In this document: positions 12,099 through 23,639 of the stretch, one piece after another
Layout: every line of letters begins with the position of its first letter
How positions within the stretch are numbered: position 1 is the first letter of the stretch
Source: Cavia porcellus
Taxonomy: Eukaryota; Chordata; Mammalia; Rodentia; Caviidae
Assembly (NCBI RefSeq): GCF_034190915.1
Contig: NW_026947484.1
Span: 207,402,657 to 207,466,656, forward strand
DNA: 64,000 bases
Reading direction: 5' to 3'
Notes under the pieces: model-generated
Database searches by the model: none
What the model saw: the letters and a program-made list of their open reading frames with translations, nothing else
Told to the model about the DNA's origin: nothing
Program-made: the position numbers and the translations under genes

Positions 12099-12485
12099 TA
12101 TTAGTCACTTTTCAATAGCTGTAATAAAATGTCCAACACTCACAATTTGAAGGAGGAGAGATTTATTTTTGACTCAAGGATTTAGAGGGGTTAGTCCACA
12201 GTTAAAACCATAATTCCAAGACAGAAATGGCATGATAGAAAGCCAACATAGAGGAAAGCTCCTTATATAATGGAGGTCAGCAAACAAAAGACAGGAGTAG
12301 GGAACAATACCATGTCACACTCACAACAACCCATCTCCAACTAGTCTCCACACCCAACAGCATACTCTCATAGAAACTTACCAGTGGGGTAAGCCACTGA
12401 TAAGTACTGCACCCCCATGATCAAATCACATTGTAAAAGCCCCACCTACAGACAGATGAGAAACATTGCTAAATCTAAACCATAT
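12099..12485. repeat. Interspersed repeat, same family as 60165-60540
   Basis: It starts 'ttagtcacttttcaatagct', has 'gagagatttatttttgactc' and ends with 'aaatctaaaccatatcaaac'. A diverged relative with the same layout lies at 60165-60540. This layout is widespread in rodent genomes and is possibly LTR- or DNA-transposon-derived. I cannot name the family reliably. Confidence 0.55.
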
Positions 12486-12599
12486 CAAACCATATCTAAT
12501 CATGTCAAAAACTAAGACCACAAAAGGTGGTACAAAGGGAGAATGGGGAGCATGTTTAAAAACAAAGATTTTTGGATATTTTTTGGGGGGGGCACTGGG

Positions 12600-12642
<43 letters not shown>

Positions 12643-12643
12643 G
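12600..12643. repeat. (TA)n(GA)n microsatellite
   Basis: About ten TA units are followed by about twelve GA units. The open frame running through it yields only alternating Ile-Tyr and Arg-Glu and is not a gene. Confidence 0.97.
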
Positions 12644-12892
12644 AAAATCATTCTGCTCTAATGATTATATCCATAGAACAGCCCTCAGAAGTCTTGAGAA
12701 TACAGTTATGCTATATAATATTTCAAGTTAAAATAGAAAAGTAGTTACAAGTTGTTAGTAGTCTGGGAACTTTGAGAGAAGTAAAACAATAACTTTCCAG
12801 AAAAGTGAACCCTTAAACAAGACTGGAAACTTTGCTGAGTGAAGAAAATGGGCCTCTGGAATTAGCAATGCTAGAGTTATAAAGTGAGAAAC

Positions 12893-12980
12893 AGAATTTG
12901 TGGTGTGACTCAGTGGTGGAGCACTTGCCAAGCATACGCAAAACCCTGGGTTTTATCCCCACTATTACAAAAATATATGA
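12893..12980 (+). repeat. ID-type SINE (older subfamily)
   Basis: Reads 'gtggtgtgactcagtggtgg', 'agcacttgccaagcatacgc', 'accctgggttttatccccac'. This is the older 'ctagcatgcg' type of ID consensus, unlike the copies at 3.9, 5.9 and 16.3 kb. Confidence 0.85.
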
Positions 12981-13097
12981 AATAATTACACTTTTTAAAT
13001 AACTTTTCACTTAAAAAACCAAGTTATGTTTGAAAAATCTAAGAAAAGCTTCACATACATCTTAGATAAAATTTAAAATTATTTTTGAAATAAAATA

Positions 13098-13162
13098 GTG
13101 GGCTGGATACGTAGCTCATTGCCAAGAGTACTTACCTAGCACGCTCCAAGCCAAAAATTAAA
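13098..13162 (+). repeat. ID-type SINE fragment
   Basis: Contains 'gtgggctggatacgtagctc' and 'tacttacctagcacgctcca' with the middle partly deleted. The right half with box B is missing. Confidence 0.7.
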
Positions 13163-13414
13163 AGCAGAGATAAGTAAAACACTAATAACTACACAAGATG
13201 AATATGTTATCTAACAAAGTAAGATGAAGCTTATATCATACTTAATGATAAATTTGTAATCAACTATTTCTATTAGAAAAAGGCTAAAAATTAAATAGAC
13301 AATAGCTACAACAAAGTAAACTTATAAAACTAAATCCAACAAGAAGGAAAAACAGTAAAGAGAAAAGCCTAAATAAAAGAACAGTAAAGTTAACAATAAT
13401 ATAAATACTGATAA
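13163..13414. other. Unassigned A-rich DNA
   Basis: A-rich unique sequence with no repeat or gene recognised. Confidence 0.4.
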
Positions 13415-13485
13415 CATTTATGAAGACCTTGCCATCTGCCAGGTGCTACATTTACCCTAATTACATAGATCAAAAGTGGTAAAAT
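13415..13485 (+). repeat. MIR fragment (probable)
   Basis: 'catttatgaagaccttgcca' and 'tctgccaggtgctacattta' match the MIR core pattern of a 'tactatgtgccaggcactgt' type. It is short and diverged. Confidence 0.45.
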
Positions 13486-13785
13486 ATAATTATTAATCTG
13501 GTATTAATGTAAGAAAACAAAAATAGAAGAAAACGTGCTATTGTTTGCTGTTTAAAAATTTACTAAACTACATAAAAGAATATTGATATTAACTAAGAAA
13601 ATGAAAGATATGTATATATAATATTAAAGTAAGAATGGAAAATGTAGCTAAATGTTACAGACATGAAACATACAGACATGAAAATAACTATACAAAAATG
13701 TGCAGACATAAAAATTACTACCCGTATGCTAAGAATGATGTTATACCAATAAACTGGAAAACTAAAATAAAATAAGTTAAAACTA

Positions 13786-13905
13786 AGCAGGGTGTGATGA
13801 AGCATGCCTACAAATTCCTGCACTGTGACAGCATGAGTCAGAGTTGGAAGCTCAAGCGCAGCTTATGTGTCTTAGTGAGAACCTATCTCAAAATAAATAA
13901 CTTGT
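13786..13905 (+). repeat. B1-type SINE
   Basis: Reads 'agcagggtgtgatgaagcat', a 'gcatgagtcagagttggaag' block and 'gagaacctatctcaaaataa'. It is a diverged B1 monomer, possibly followed by a decayed ID half to about 13940. Confidence 0.7.
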
Positions 13906-13940
13906 GCCTGACCCTGAGTCGCAGTCCATTCACTGTGAAA

Positions 13941-14664
13941 CGTATGCATTATTATTGAATTAATGCTCAAGAAACTAACTCAAAGAATAGACAAAAATCT
14001 AAGTAAATTAGCAAACTATCAAAAACACATTTTTGTTCTTAAAAATACAACCACAAATCATTAATTCAAGTCTGAATACATTTACAATTATGTGCCAAAC
14101 TTTGATAGAAAATACGACTGCAAACTTATTTAAGTCTTTTTAGAGAATAGCAAAAGAGAACACATGTCTCGGTTCATTTTATAAAACTCCTATAACCATG
14201 GCATTGAAACCAAATTAGAGTACAACAAAACTAATACCACTGACATTAACATTCAGAGACAGAGATGTGATCATTCAAAATAGTATACAGTATTTATAAC
14301 AAAATATTCCTGCAAATTTAGAGTCAAAATGATGGTATGTTATAAAGCAGCAATATAATTCACTAGCAATTAATTTTGCAAACTATATTAAGGAGCCAAC
14401 ATATTAGTACATTAAAGACAATAAATCATCTTATCATCTTAACAGAAATAGTAACAACTCAACAAACTTTCAAATTATATATGTTTAGCAAATTGATAAG
14501 AGAAAGGCAGATGTTTAACATGGATTTCCTATCAAATCTAGCAGCAAACTTCAAAATAGATGGTAAAATACTTGAAGCATTTTGTATTAATCAGCGAATA
14601 CTAAAAAATATGTTTTATCTATTTGTCAAATTAAAAGATTAAGAAATGCATATTACAAATGTTT
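13941..14664. other. Unassigned AT-rich DNA
   Basis: No feature recognised. The 88-codon open frame at 14376-14642 has no domain, signal or similarity that I can see. Confidence 0.4.
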
Positions 14665-14679
14665 GAAAACATATGTTTT

Positions 14680-14758
14680 GTGGCTGAGGATTTAGCTCAG
14701 TGGCTTATGTGTCTGCCTGGCAAGCATGAGGTCATGAGTTCAATCTCCAATACCAGAG

Positions 14759-14821
<63 letters not shown>

Positions 14822-14824
14822 GAA
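14680..14824 (+). repeat. ID-type SINE with (AAAG)n tail
   Basis: The body 'tggctgaggatttagctcag' through 'tcatgagttcaatctccaat' is a clear ID unit. Its tail has expanded into a (GAAA)n microsatellite at 14757-14824. A near-repeat of about 15 bp (gaaaacatatgtttt before, gaaaatatatgtgttt after) marks the target site. The Lys-Glu-Arg-rich open frame across the tail is not a protein. Confidence 0.9.
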
Positions 14825-14836
14825 AATATATGTGTT

Positions 14837-15996
14837 TAGTGTCTATGGCACAATTATTTTAGGGCTCATTATTTTATATGTTATAAGAGTCACACTATAC
14901 TATAATTGTGTCCTCAAAATATATTTTTCTTGATGATATATTTGGCGCATGCATTAAAATTCATAAATTGTATTCTCTCAGAGTACATTTTTGTTTTATA
15001 CCATATGTAGTATTACTCTATTGCATCTACACAAGAAAAATAGTAGATTCTCTAGATGGATGGTTAGAATTAACAAGAAAGCTTAGATGGTTAATAACTG
15101 CCAGGCCCAATAAAAAATAGAATACATGCATTTAAATTGCAACAAAAATCGTAAAATACTATAATGTGACTTATGCAACAATAAAACACCGTAAAAATAA
15201 TCAGTGTAATCAAACGTGAATGTTTGTGTAAAAATTAGTCATTAATATAGTTCTAGGTAATCTGCAATTTATGTTTCAAAATGTAAATAGTACACTTTAT
15301 ATTTCTGCAACAAGGCTGCACAGACAACCTGCACAGAGTGACAATATTAAGGTAATGAGGATATAAATTTTTTCTTCACTAAGATATGCTAAAAATATGA
15401 AAAATAAAAGTTGTGACTCTAGGTAAAATTCTTGTGACAGATACAATTGACTCTAAATACAGGAATGTATAAACTGATCATGTAAATAAAATAACCTTAT
15501 CAAAATTAAAAAATATATGAATAGCATATAACAGGACAGGAAACTGAATAACAACTAAGAGACTGTGAAACTCTTTAGTAATCTTGGCAAAGAGATTAAA
15601 AACAATGCATTGAAAGAAAACAGTCAGCAAAACAAGTTAGAATAAATTTTAAAGCAGAAAGATGACTAAGACGATGGTATAAGTATGTCATAAACACCTT
15701 GAAGGGCAGTATGTGGTAACATTGAAGATAACACAATCTCTTGTGCATGAACATAATTGGCTGATTTCATTTTAGTTTCAGAAACTTGGAAACAATATAA
15801 TGTTCAGTAAAAAAAGTAAACAGAAATATAGATATTTCTATTTTGCATTAGAATAGTGTATGTTTCATATTGTAATATATAGGTGTACAGTATGTGTACG
15901 TACATAGACATATTTCTCATTGTTACATATGAATATATTCGTTTCAATCTGGATAGGTTGATAAACAATTCACTGACCAAAAATGATAAATTTTAA

Positions 15997-16001
<5 letters not shown>
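14837..16001. other. Unassigned AT-rich DNA
   Basis: About 1.1 kb with no convincing repeat family or gene. Confidence 0.4.

Positions 16002-16081
<80 letters not shown>
16002..16081. repeat. (TA)n(TG)n compound microsatellite
   Basis: About 20 TA units run into about 18 TG units. Such alternating purine-pyrimidine tracts are often length-variable and can adopt non-B DNA structures. Confidence 0.98.
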
Positions 16082-16082
<1 letters not shown>

Positions 16083-16149
16083 TCTGTGTTGAACATTTTC
16101 TGTGTGCTGCTTGAAAGACTGGTATACATTTCTACTGAATATATTTACA

Positions 16150-16300
16150 TTGAAAAGGAAATGTCTACATACAGGATTGGTATTTGCTTATTCACAAAAG
16201 AATTTGACAGTTTTCCAAAGTGACTGTACTTGTATATATTCTCAGTATCAATACATGACAATTTCCATTGCTCTTGATTCTCGCTAACATTTCACATCTT
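16150..16300 (-). mobile_element. Old LINE-1 ORF2 fragment, antisense
   Basis: 'gacagttttccaaagtgact', 'gtacttgtatatattctcag' and 'ttgctcttgattctcgctaa' follow the order of the antisense L1M region encoding the C-terminal zinc-knuckle part of ORF2. All frames are closed. Confidence 0.6.
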
Positions 16301-16317
16301 TGAAAAATAGCTAAATT

Positions 16318-16418
16318 GGCTGGGGATTTAGTTCAGCGGCATAAGCACCTGCCTTGCAAGCACACAGTCGTAAGTTTTATTAGCCAGTGCCGATAAAAAA
16401 TAATAATAAAAAAGTTTT
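16318..16418 (+). repeat. ID-type SINE, young copy with TSD
   Basis: 'ggctggggatttagttcagc', 'ggcataagcacctgccttgc', then an A/TAA-rich tail. The direct repeat gaaaaatagctaaa at 16302-16315 and 16419-16432 (one mismatch) is the target-site duplication. Same subfamily as 3.9 and 5.9 kb. Confidence 0.93.
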
Positions 16419-16432
16419 AAAAAATAGCTAAA

Positions 16433-17142
16433 CTTCCCATCTATAATGTGGTGATAGTCTATATTTTTTGTTAGATACAATATTGCTGTGGTCATTGAAA
16501 GACCTACAAACTCACCAACTTCCATCCCTCTTTTTTAGACCTTTAGATGTAGAAAATGGACATATCTGAATGGACATTCTGATCTTCCATTATTTTTTCA
16601 GTAGTTTATTTCCTCGCTACAAAGAGAAATGCACATAGAGCCTCAGCATAATCTTGATATCTAAATAATTTTCCATAAAAGTTTCTTAATTCAACACAGC
16701 TTTTTAGCTTTCTGTTATTGCTCACTACCACAACCAATTATGCTCTTTTTTCCTCAGTGAAATTTCTCGCTGTAAGCTCTCAACAAAAGCTCTCAACAAA
16801 AGAAAAAAATCTATCTAATATATCTTGTCTTGTATTTCAGTCTTCACAATGCTTTATATGTATTGCAGGACCTGGTTCTGCATCCTTGGGACTAATTTAA
16901 TCAATCAATTTATAAGCCTTATTAACTGTGTCCAAGCTTTTGCAAATGAGTCAGTATTTAATGAGCAGATTCAGATTCTGCTGCGCTGGAACATCTGGAA
17001 ACTGCTCTCTGAGGCTCTCCTACATTGTTGGAATTTAAAACATTGGCTTTAGGATTTATCCATATTTAAAGATATATTTAACAAAAATAAATTGATATTA
17101 TTTCTCAAACTTTCCTTAATGGTTTGAAAAATGTGAGAGTGA
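16433..17142. other. Unassigned DNA
   Basis: Two overlapping short open frames (16718-16900, 16825-17052) show no recognisable domain. No repeat is identified. Confidence 0.4.
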
Positions 17143-17245
17143 GGGTTGAGGAGATAGTTCAATGGCAGTTTTTGACTAGCATACATGAAGTTTTCCTGAG
17201 TGGGGATAATCCCCCACACCAAACAAAAATTTTTAAAACAAAATT
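17143..17245 (+). repeat. ID-type SINE, decayed
   Basis: 'gttgaggagatagttcaatg', 'gactagcatacatgaagttt', 'gataatcccccacaccaaac' followed by an A-rich tail. Confidence 0.75.
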
Positions 17246-17829
17246 ATGCAGTCTTAGAAAAAGACCCTTCCTCTTTAAAAATTTTTAATTTAAAGGTGAT
17301 TAAAAGTCTATGTCTTTAAAAGGGACTCATTTTTTAAATGATTAAGCAAAAATGCATAAGACAAAAAAATATTTTTACTTGTACAGAGAGTTCTGTAAAA
17401 ATTTTTGTGTCAAATTTATTAAGAAAAAAATGACCATTTTAGATAAAATTATAACAGAATTGTAGTCACATGCATTTAGACAGTCCTACATCCTGTGAGT
17501 TCCACAGCCATGGATTCAATCAACTATGGTTCTCAAATATCTGAAAATAGATGTATTTATACTAGCATTTATAGCCTTTTATTATTTCATAAATAATACA
17601 TTTTAACAATGAAACATATAATTTCTACATTATATGTGCTATTAGATATAATCTGCAAATGATTTCAGATGTAGCAGAGATTATAGAGGTTACATGCAAA
17701 TACCATGTTCTTTTATATCAGGAACTTGAATATCCACAGATTTTGGTAAACTTCTTGAGGGAGGGAGATTACATAATTTTCTACAGATAAAGTGAAGTGA
17801 CTGTATTTACACTGCAAATATCTCATGTA

Positions 17830-18795
17830 TTTTGGAAGCTTTTGCCCCCCTCTCCCATGTATTGAAGTTCTTACAGGATTAGTCAGGATTAATGAGGTCA
17901 TAAAAATATTCGACCCAGCTATTCCACTTCTAGGCATATTCCCAGAAGAACTAAAAGCATCATACCACAGTGACATATGTGCACCCATGTTTATAGCAGC
18001 ACAATTTGTAGTAGCCAGATCTTGGAAACAACCTAAGTGTCCATCAGCTGAGGAATGGATAAAAATGTTGTGCTATTTTTATACAATGGAGTACTACTAG
18101 CTGTAAAGATGATCACATTGAGATATTTTTAAATAAATGGGCACAACTTGAGACCATACTCATAAGTGAAATAAATCACACTCAATGTATAAATACAGAA
18201 TAGTCTCCTTAGTGTAAGAAATGGTAAGAGTACATAAGAGTTTATGGTAATCACGATCCCCCATTACATAGCTTTGAAGCCTTATAATGATTGTATTCAT
18301 TAGTTAGAATGGGTTTATTCTGGTTTGTTTGACGTTATTATCTGTGATGGTATGAACAGCTATTCTGAAGAAAACAAGACATTATAATAGCCAATGCTGA
18401 TTTAATATCATCTTACTTTGAAGTTCTACCATGCTTTTTTCCTTCTATTTCCATTGGTTCTATCATGTTGTATCTTTATTGGATTGTATTATGTGTGATA
18501 GTAAAAACAAATTTTCTGTGGAAAATGAGATAATAGAATAGCCATTGTTCATTTTCTGTTATTTGGTTCTGAATGCCCTGTAATACTTTCATTCTCTTGA
18601 ATGGTTTTATACTCTTTTGTTATGTTTGATACTGTTGTATATGAAGTTTTGCTCAACTATTTCAAAGAAAGAGACATTAAGGTAGTTACTGTTAATTACG
18701 GGTAGTCTCCTGGTGAAATACTGTATTGTTTACATTGTTCTGCTTTGTTATGCCCTTTTTTGTCTTAATCTTTTTTAAAATAAAAAAATTAAAAG
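17830..18795 (+). mobile_element. LINE-1 3' end (ORF2 C-terminus plus 3' UTR)
   Basis: One frame (17825-18100) contains the LINE-1 ORF2 C-terminal signature [20 protein letters not shown], then MFIAAQF, a W.QPKCPS motif and YTMEYY at its end. The 3' UTR follows and ends in an A-rich tail at about 18795. The 5' part is missing, as expected for incomplete reverse transcription. ORF2 supplies endonuclease and reverse transcriptase for target-primed insertion; this remnant has only the last part of the C-terminal domain. Confidence 0.9.
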
Positions 18796-19251
18796 AAAGG
18801 ACTATGCCCTGATAAGATTAAGTTCCTTATAGAAAAAGAAAGGCTCTTCAGAGATCGTCTCCAGGTACCCTCGACAGGCACTTCCCTGAAGGAACACCAG
18901 CAAAACTATTTCCTTTCTCCTACTGTGGCATCCTGTGTGCCCTCCTGGGAAGTTTTCAAAAAGTATCTGCAGTTAAATAGATAAATAATGTAATATGGTT
19001 TAAATTTTAGTTGTAGCACAGAAGACAGATGGCAAAAGATTAATTAGATTTCTATGCTAATGGTCTGAGTATAAAAGTATTAAGAAATGTAACTAGGCAC
19101 ACTTCAGAGAGACGATAAGGAAAGGAACTAAGTAGATTTTATAAACATATAGGCTCTCTGCATGGTTTATACATCATGGAACAAATTAGCAAAATAAGAC
19201 TACTGTTTTAGATATACTGATCACACTAAATTTTTTCCTTATTCTTTATTT
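18796..19251. other. Unassigned DNA
   Basis: A short moderate-GC patch at about 18840-18960 ('ccaggtaccctcgacaggca') is not recognised. Confidence 0.35.
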
Positions 19252-19265
19252 TACACTGGCTTTTA

Positions 19266-19352
19266 GGGACTGGGGATTTAACTCAGTGACACAAGTGCCT
19301 TCCTGGCAAGTGTGAGGTTGTAATTTTAATCCCGGGTACAACAAAAACAATA
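19266..19352 (+). repeat. ID-type SINE with TSD
   Basis: 'gggactggggatttaactca', 'gtgccttcctggcaagtgtg', 'tttaatcccgggtacaacaa'. The direct repeat tacactggcttt at 19252-19263 and 19353-19364 (one mismatch) flanks it. Confidence 0.9.
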
Positions 19353-19364
19353 TACACTAGCTTT

Positions 19365-20461
19365 CTTCTACAAACCCTTTGTTATGTTATCACAATGTAG
19401 GCTGAATTTCCTTCTATGTAGGAATATCTTTAGCTTGCAGGCCTGGAGTGTGGAATTCCTTTTGTTGGTAGTTTGTGTAAATTTTTTTTTAAAGAATTTA
19501 CTTTGGCTACAAAATCCTTTGCAGAAAGTTGAGATACAGCTCTAGGTTAAGTCCTGCGAGAACTTCCCTGCCTAACAAAGCCCAGAAATATGAGGTATAT
19601 ATTTATTTTGCTTTATTTATAATGCCCAGATATATTATATTGTTTGCAAAATAATTACAGTTATGTAACTAGAGTAATCATTTTGGCTCTTAAGAAGCAT
19701 TTTTTAAAGACCAGTGGCTAGTGTGAAATCTGAATATCTAATATGACTTAAAGGAGACTATTTTCATAATATCTGAGATAGTCTCTGTGGGCATTTATCA
19801 TTATCATTGTCATTAGGCCGTATAGTGAACATCAGAAAAGTGAGATATTATTAACTTTGTATATCGCTTTTCTTTCTTTTTAATAAAGTTTAATATAGGA
19901 ATCAGGATTGTCATGTACAACTGCAATGAGTTCCCACATAATCAGATTTCTAGCTTGAGGACCTTTTATAAAATACAGTGCTTTCTAATATTATAAAATA
20001 AATATGAATAGATTCATTTGTACAATACTGTTTAGTGTGTTGCCAAGTATATTAAAATTTATTCTGTCAAAGTTTACATTATCTCTTCTGTTTGGTTGCA
20101 GAGACGAAGTTAAAATGCAAATATCGTAGTTCCTGCTCCCATGTCCAGTATGACAGGAAACCTGTTCTTCCAATTTCCCAATTTGAGAAACATGGAAAAT
20201 TACAAATATATTTGGAAGATAAGTTATTTTGAAAAATAAATAGGGAATAAAAAATGGTTTCTGAACAATTTGTCATCCCTTTGATTATGACAGTTGCCAA
20301 GCTATGTGTTAGAAAATAGCTCAGGAAATATAGCATGCAAATTACAGCTCATTATTGATTTGAGGATCATTATGTTTTATAATTTATTTTCTCATCCTAT
20401 GTCTGGTGTTGCATATGAAGCTTTTTAGTACTCTATTGACTTTACTCTTTCTTTTTCTTTA
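19365..20461. other. Unassigned AT-rich DNA
   Basis: No repeat or gene recognised. Overlapping open frames near 19991-20336 on the minus strand have no support beyond being open. Confidence 0.4.
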
Positions 20462-20690
20462 GGCTAGTGGTTCTCAAAATTTCCCATATTTAAGAATCAC
20501 CCAAGGAACTTAAAAGAGTCTCACTTTACAGGCCATAGTTCATGCGAATTAAATCAGAATCTACTGGGACAGAGCATGAAGCTTTAGGTTGTAAAGTGTC
20601 CTAGATGATTCCACTGTGCAGACAAGACCAATAACATTTTAAGAACTGATTCGCTCCAAATCATTTGATAAAATGATTAGGTTAGCAACC
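20462..20690 (+). mobile_element. MER5-like hAT (Charlie) non-autonomous transposon
   Basis: Starts 'ggctagtggttctcaaaatt', continues 'agaatcacccaaggaactta' and 'aaatcagaatctactgggac', and decays near 'ttaagaactgattcg'. This is the block order of MER5-type elements, which begin 'cagtggttctcaaact'. The terminal inverted repeat at the right end is degraded. It has no coding capacity. Confidence 0.75.
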
Positions 20691-20934
20691 TAAAAATCTG
20701 ATTTGACAAGTATTTAACATAAAACATATAACAACTGAAATAAAGGGTCAATATTCACATTAGTGAAGCTATCTATATGTCAAATAGCAGATTAATGAGA
20801 ACTCATTTTTTTTCTGTGAATATTAACTTCTGTGCAAAGCACAGAGAAAAAAATCGAACATACCATACTCTGTTTTAAAACCTCTAGTTGTCTAGCATTA
20901 TGTATTGTAGTGAATTCCTCAGCAGAAATAACAA

Positions 20935-21082
20935 TGTGTGCCTGGGATCATGCATTTGCTAAGTGCCTACAGTGTGCTCAGGGATTTCATTTTTATTAAT
21001 ACTCTTATTTTCACAACAGCAAGTGAGGGAACCAGCAACGAGAGACTTTAACTTTCAGCCTGGTAGGTCTAAATCATAAATA
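20935..21082 (+). repeat. MIR SINE
   Basis: 'ctaagtgcctacagtgtgct', a 'tattaatactcttattttca' block, 'caagtgagggaaccagcaac' and 'cagcctggtaggtctaaatc' follow the full MIR order. An ancient mammalian SINE. Confidence 0.75.
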
Positions 21083-21871
21083 CAGTTGCAGTTCTCAAGG
21101 GCTTGCTTGTGACTAGAATGGTATGGAAACAATAAAGGTTGTAACTTTCTAAAAAAATAAAGAAAAGAAAAAGGAAAACATTGAGACTAATGCAAAAGAA
21201 GGCAAACTGTGAATCTCTAACATTATATTCTCACAGTTTTGTCTTTTTGAGTTATTTATTAAAGATCATAAGAACTGAGTCTCAGGCATGATATTAGATT
21301 AGAAGAGAGCAGAGTTACAGGATCCTCTTCCCTTGCAACAATTGGTAGCTGCAATTATGAAGCAAGTGAAAGCCTGAGATGAGCAATTTATCAAATACAG
21401 ATTTTTGTGTATGTAAGATGAGGATTAAATTTATCTAGAAGGTGTGGTTGAACTTAGGGCAAGAAAACAGCCATCAAACCACTGGGGTAGAGTTCAGGAT
21501 TAAAGGATCACATAGCTACAGATTAGGACTCTATAAAATTATCCATACATTGTCAAATTATTTGAAAGGTAGTTGTTATTCTCAAACTTGACAATAAACC
21601 TACATTTACAACACATAAGTGCCACACAAGTGTACACACGTGATGAAACATTTAGAACATGAAATTGAGGATTTCACTAAATACATAATAAATAACTTGT
21701 ATATATTTACTTTTTGTTTAGCTTAAAATTTATGCATAATTACTTATAAAAATTTTCTTGTTTTAGTGTATAATTCTTTGACAAATTCACTGAGCACACC
21801 ATACTTGAATGTTTTTATTTTAATAGCAAGGAATGTTTTCTTATTTATAAATGTTAAAATATTTTGAAAAA
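21083..21871. other. Unassigned DNA
   Basis: Nothing recognisable apart from A-rich tracts near 21150-21180. Confidence 0.4.
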
Positions 21872-21947
21872 GTTCTAGGAGCTGAGAATAGAATGCTTGC
21901 TTAATGGGCAGAAGTCCTGGATTCCATACCTAGTATTACAACACACA

Positions 21948-22028
<81 letters not shown>
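21872..22028 (+). repeat. Decayed ID SINE followed by (TC)n microsatellite
   Basis: 'aggagctgagaatagaatgc', 'ggcagaagtcctggattcca' and 'tacctagtattacaacacac' are a weak ID body. Its tail runs into a pure (TC)n tract of about 78 bp (21951-22028), a likely polymorphic locus. Confidence 0.75.
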
Positions 22029-22034
<6 letters not shown>

Positions 22035-23069
22035 AATTCAATGAAGTTGCAGTAAACAATAAAGTAGAACTCATGTGAGTTTAATTAAATATAAATATCA
22101 AGGATTAAGAAAATTATTCTTCTGATGGAAACTGATCACAGAGAATGGTGTAAGGAACTTATTATGAATGTATTAATTCTTTCCACACAGTTTCTGTGAG
22201 ACAAGCATCGTTAGTGAATAAAGGTTCCTTCAAATAACAAATCTCCAATAAAGACTCATAATATGACCAAAAATATGGAGTATGTCCCACCTAAGTTGAA
22301 AACACATGCTCAATATTAGTAGCTACACAAGCATGGTTTTAAGAAACTTAAAACATTTCTTTTTTTTTATTGAAAGAATCCATGAGTCTACATTTCAACA
22401 CAAAACTTTAGATAAATAATAAATTCTATTCCCTGAGGGATATATGTAACTTATAGCATGAGATATTATTGGTCATTGCAATACGGTGACAAGTATCCAT
22501 TCTAGTCTACCAAAACATCCCTAATCCTTTATTGAGCTATTGGGACATTATTTTGTTTTTTGGAAAATAATCAAATTGCTAGTCACTTGAAAGCTTTTTT
22601 TCTGTTATGCTTCGTCTTTAAGTTAAACATTTTTGCCCCAATATATACGAATATGCTAATGCCATGATAACGCAGCCAATGTTACATGCAAGCTCTTTGA
22701 AATTGTACTACTAATGTAATACATAGCTATAAGTCACGCAATTTCTGGCATGGACTTTATGGACCAAGTATAAAACTGCATCCAGGAGGAAAATAAGATC
22801 TTTGGACATAAAACCCACATTAAAATACACTAAACTGACTGTTTCTTACTATTATATACTCTCCTAGGAGCAGAGCATTCACAGAGCTGTCACTTTGATA
22901 TGTCACCACTGCTAAGTTTACCACATGGAATTGGAGATCATATTCTGATAAAGGTGTTGTGTTTTCTGGCAAATTATGTAATTTGCCTTCTCAACTTCAT
23001 TACTATTACTTTTAATTTACTATTCAGGTGGCTTTCTTTAAGTACCTTCTTCCTGGGATTCTGCATCTG
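22029..23069. other. Unassigned AT-rich DNA
   Basis: No repeat assigned. The last 180 bp may already belong to the LINE-1 3' UTR that follows. The hydrophobic open frame at 22900-23085 has no other support. Confidence 0.35.
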
Positions 23070-23320
23070 CTGCTCTTTCTTGTAATAGTCTAAAATGGTT
23101 TTATTCTTTACTGTTTTGTTCAATTTTATTATAACTGATGATATAGGCAATTCTTTTTAAGATAGCAAGAGGCAGTATGATAACCATTGTTGATCACCTA
23201 GTATTTTGTTTTTACATTATCTATTATGTTCATCCTTCTGATTTGACTAACTCTGTTCTGTTATGTCATATTTGGTTTTACTCTCTTCAAAAAAAAGTCA
23301 TAAGAACTTAAAAAAACAAC
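23070..23320 (+). mobile_element. LINE-1 3' UTR fragment
   Basis: 'tgatgatataggcaattctt', 'gataaccattgttgatcacc', 'tctgttctgttatgtcatat' and the ending 'ttactctcttcaaaaaaaag' parallel the 3' UTR of the element ending at 30128. Confidence 0.7.
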
Positions 23321-23334
23321 CCAATGTGTAATTG

Positions 23335-23625
23335 TCATTGTACAAAAGAAAGGAAAAGAAACTGCTCTAAAAATATAGCCGCATATATATTTAAGTGTAT
23401 AAGATAGATAACCATATTACTGAGTTTTGTTGGATCATTGAACAAAACTGTTTCCAGTCTCACTGTTTGAAAGTCCACTTTATATGCTTTAATTTTTATT
23501 TCTAAGATAACAATATTTAATCTTTTAACCAGTGATTTTCTATTGTTTATCTTTTCTGAAATTCTTTATAACTTGTACCCTTTTTCTGTTTTTTTTTCTT
23601 TTTCTTCATAATAAAAAAAAACACG
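23335..23625 (+). mobile_element. LINE-1 3' UTR fragment, tandem to the previous one
   Basis: Nearly collinear with 11610-11890 ('gataaccatattactgagtt', 'atcattgaacaaaactgttt') and ending 'tcttcataataaaaaaaaac'. Two different 3' ends in tandem, same strand, suggest that one LINE-1 inserted at or near the A-tail of another. Confidence 0.75.
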
Positions 23626-23639
23626 ATGTGGTCTTAGTC

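Noticed and set aside
12466..12744. 92-codon open frame with Ile-Tyr and Arg-Glu repeats
   Set aside because: It is the translation of a (TA)n(GA)n microsatellite next to an interspersed repeat.
14659..14862. Open frame with a long Lys/Glu/Arg repeat
   Set aside because: It translates the GAAA tail of an ID SINE.
21951..22028. Possible CRISPR-like or satellite array
   Set aside because: A plain (TC)n microsatellite without spacers. No CRISPR is expected in a mammalian genome.
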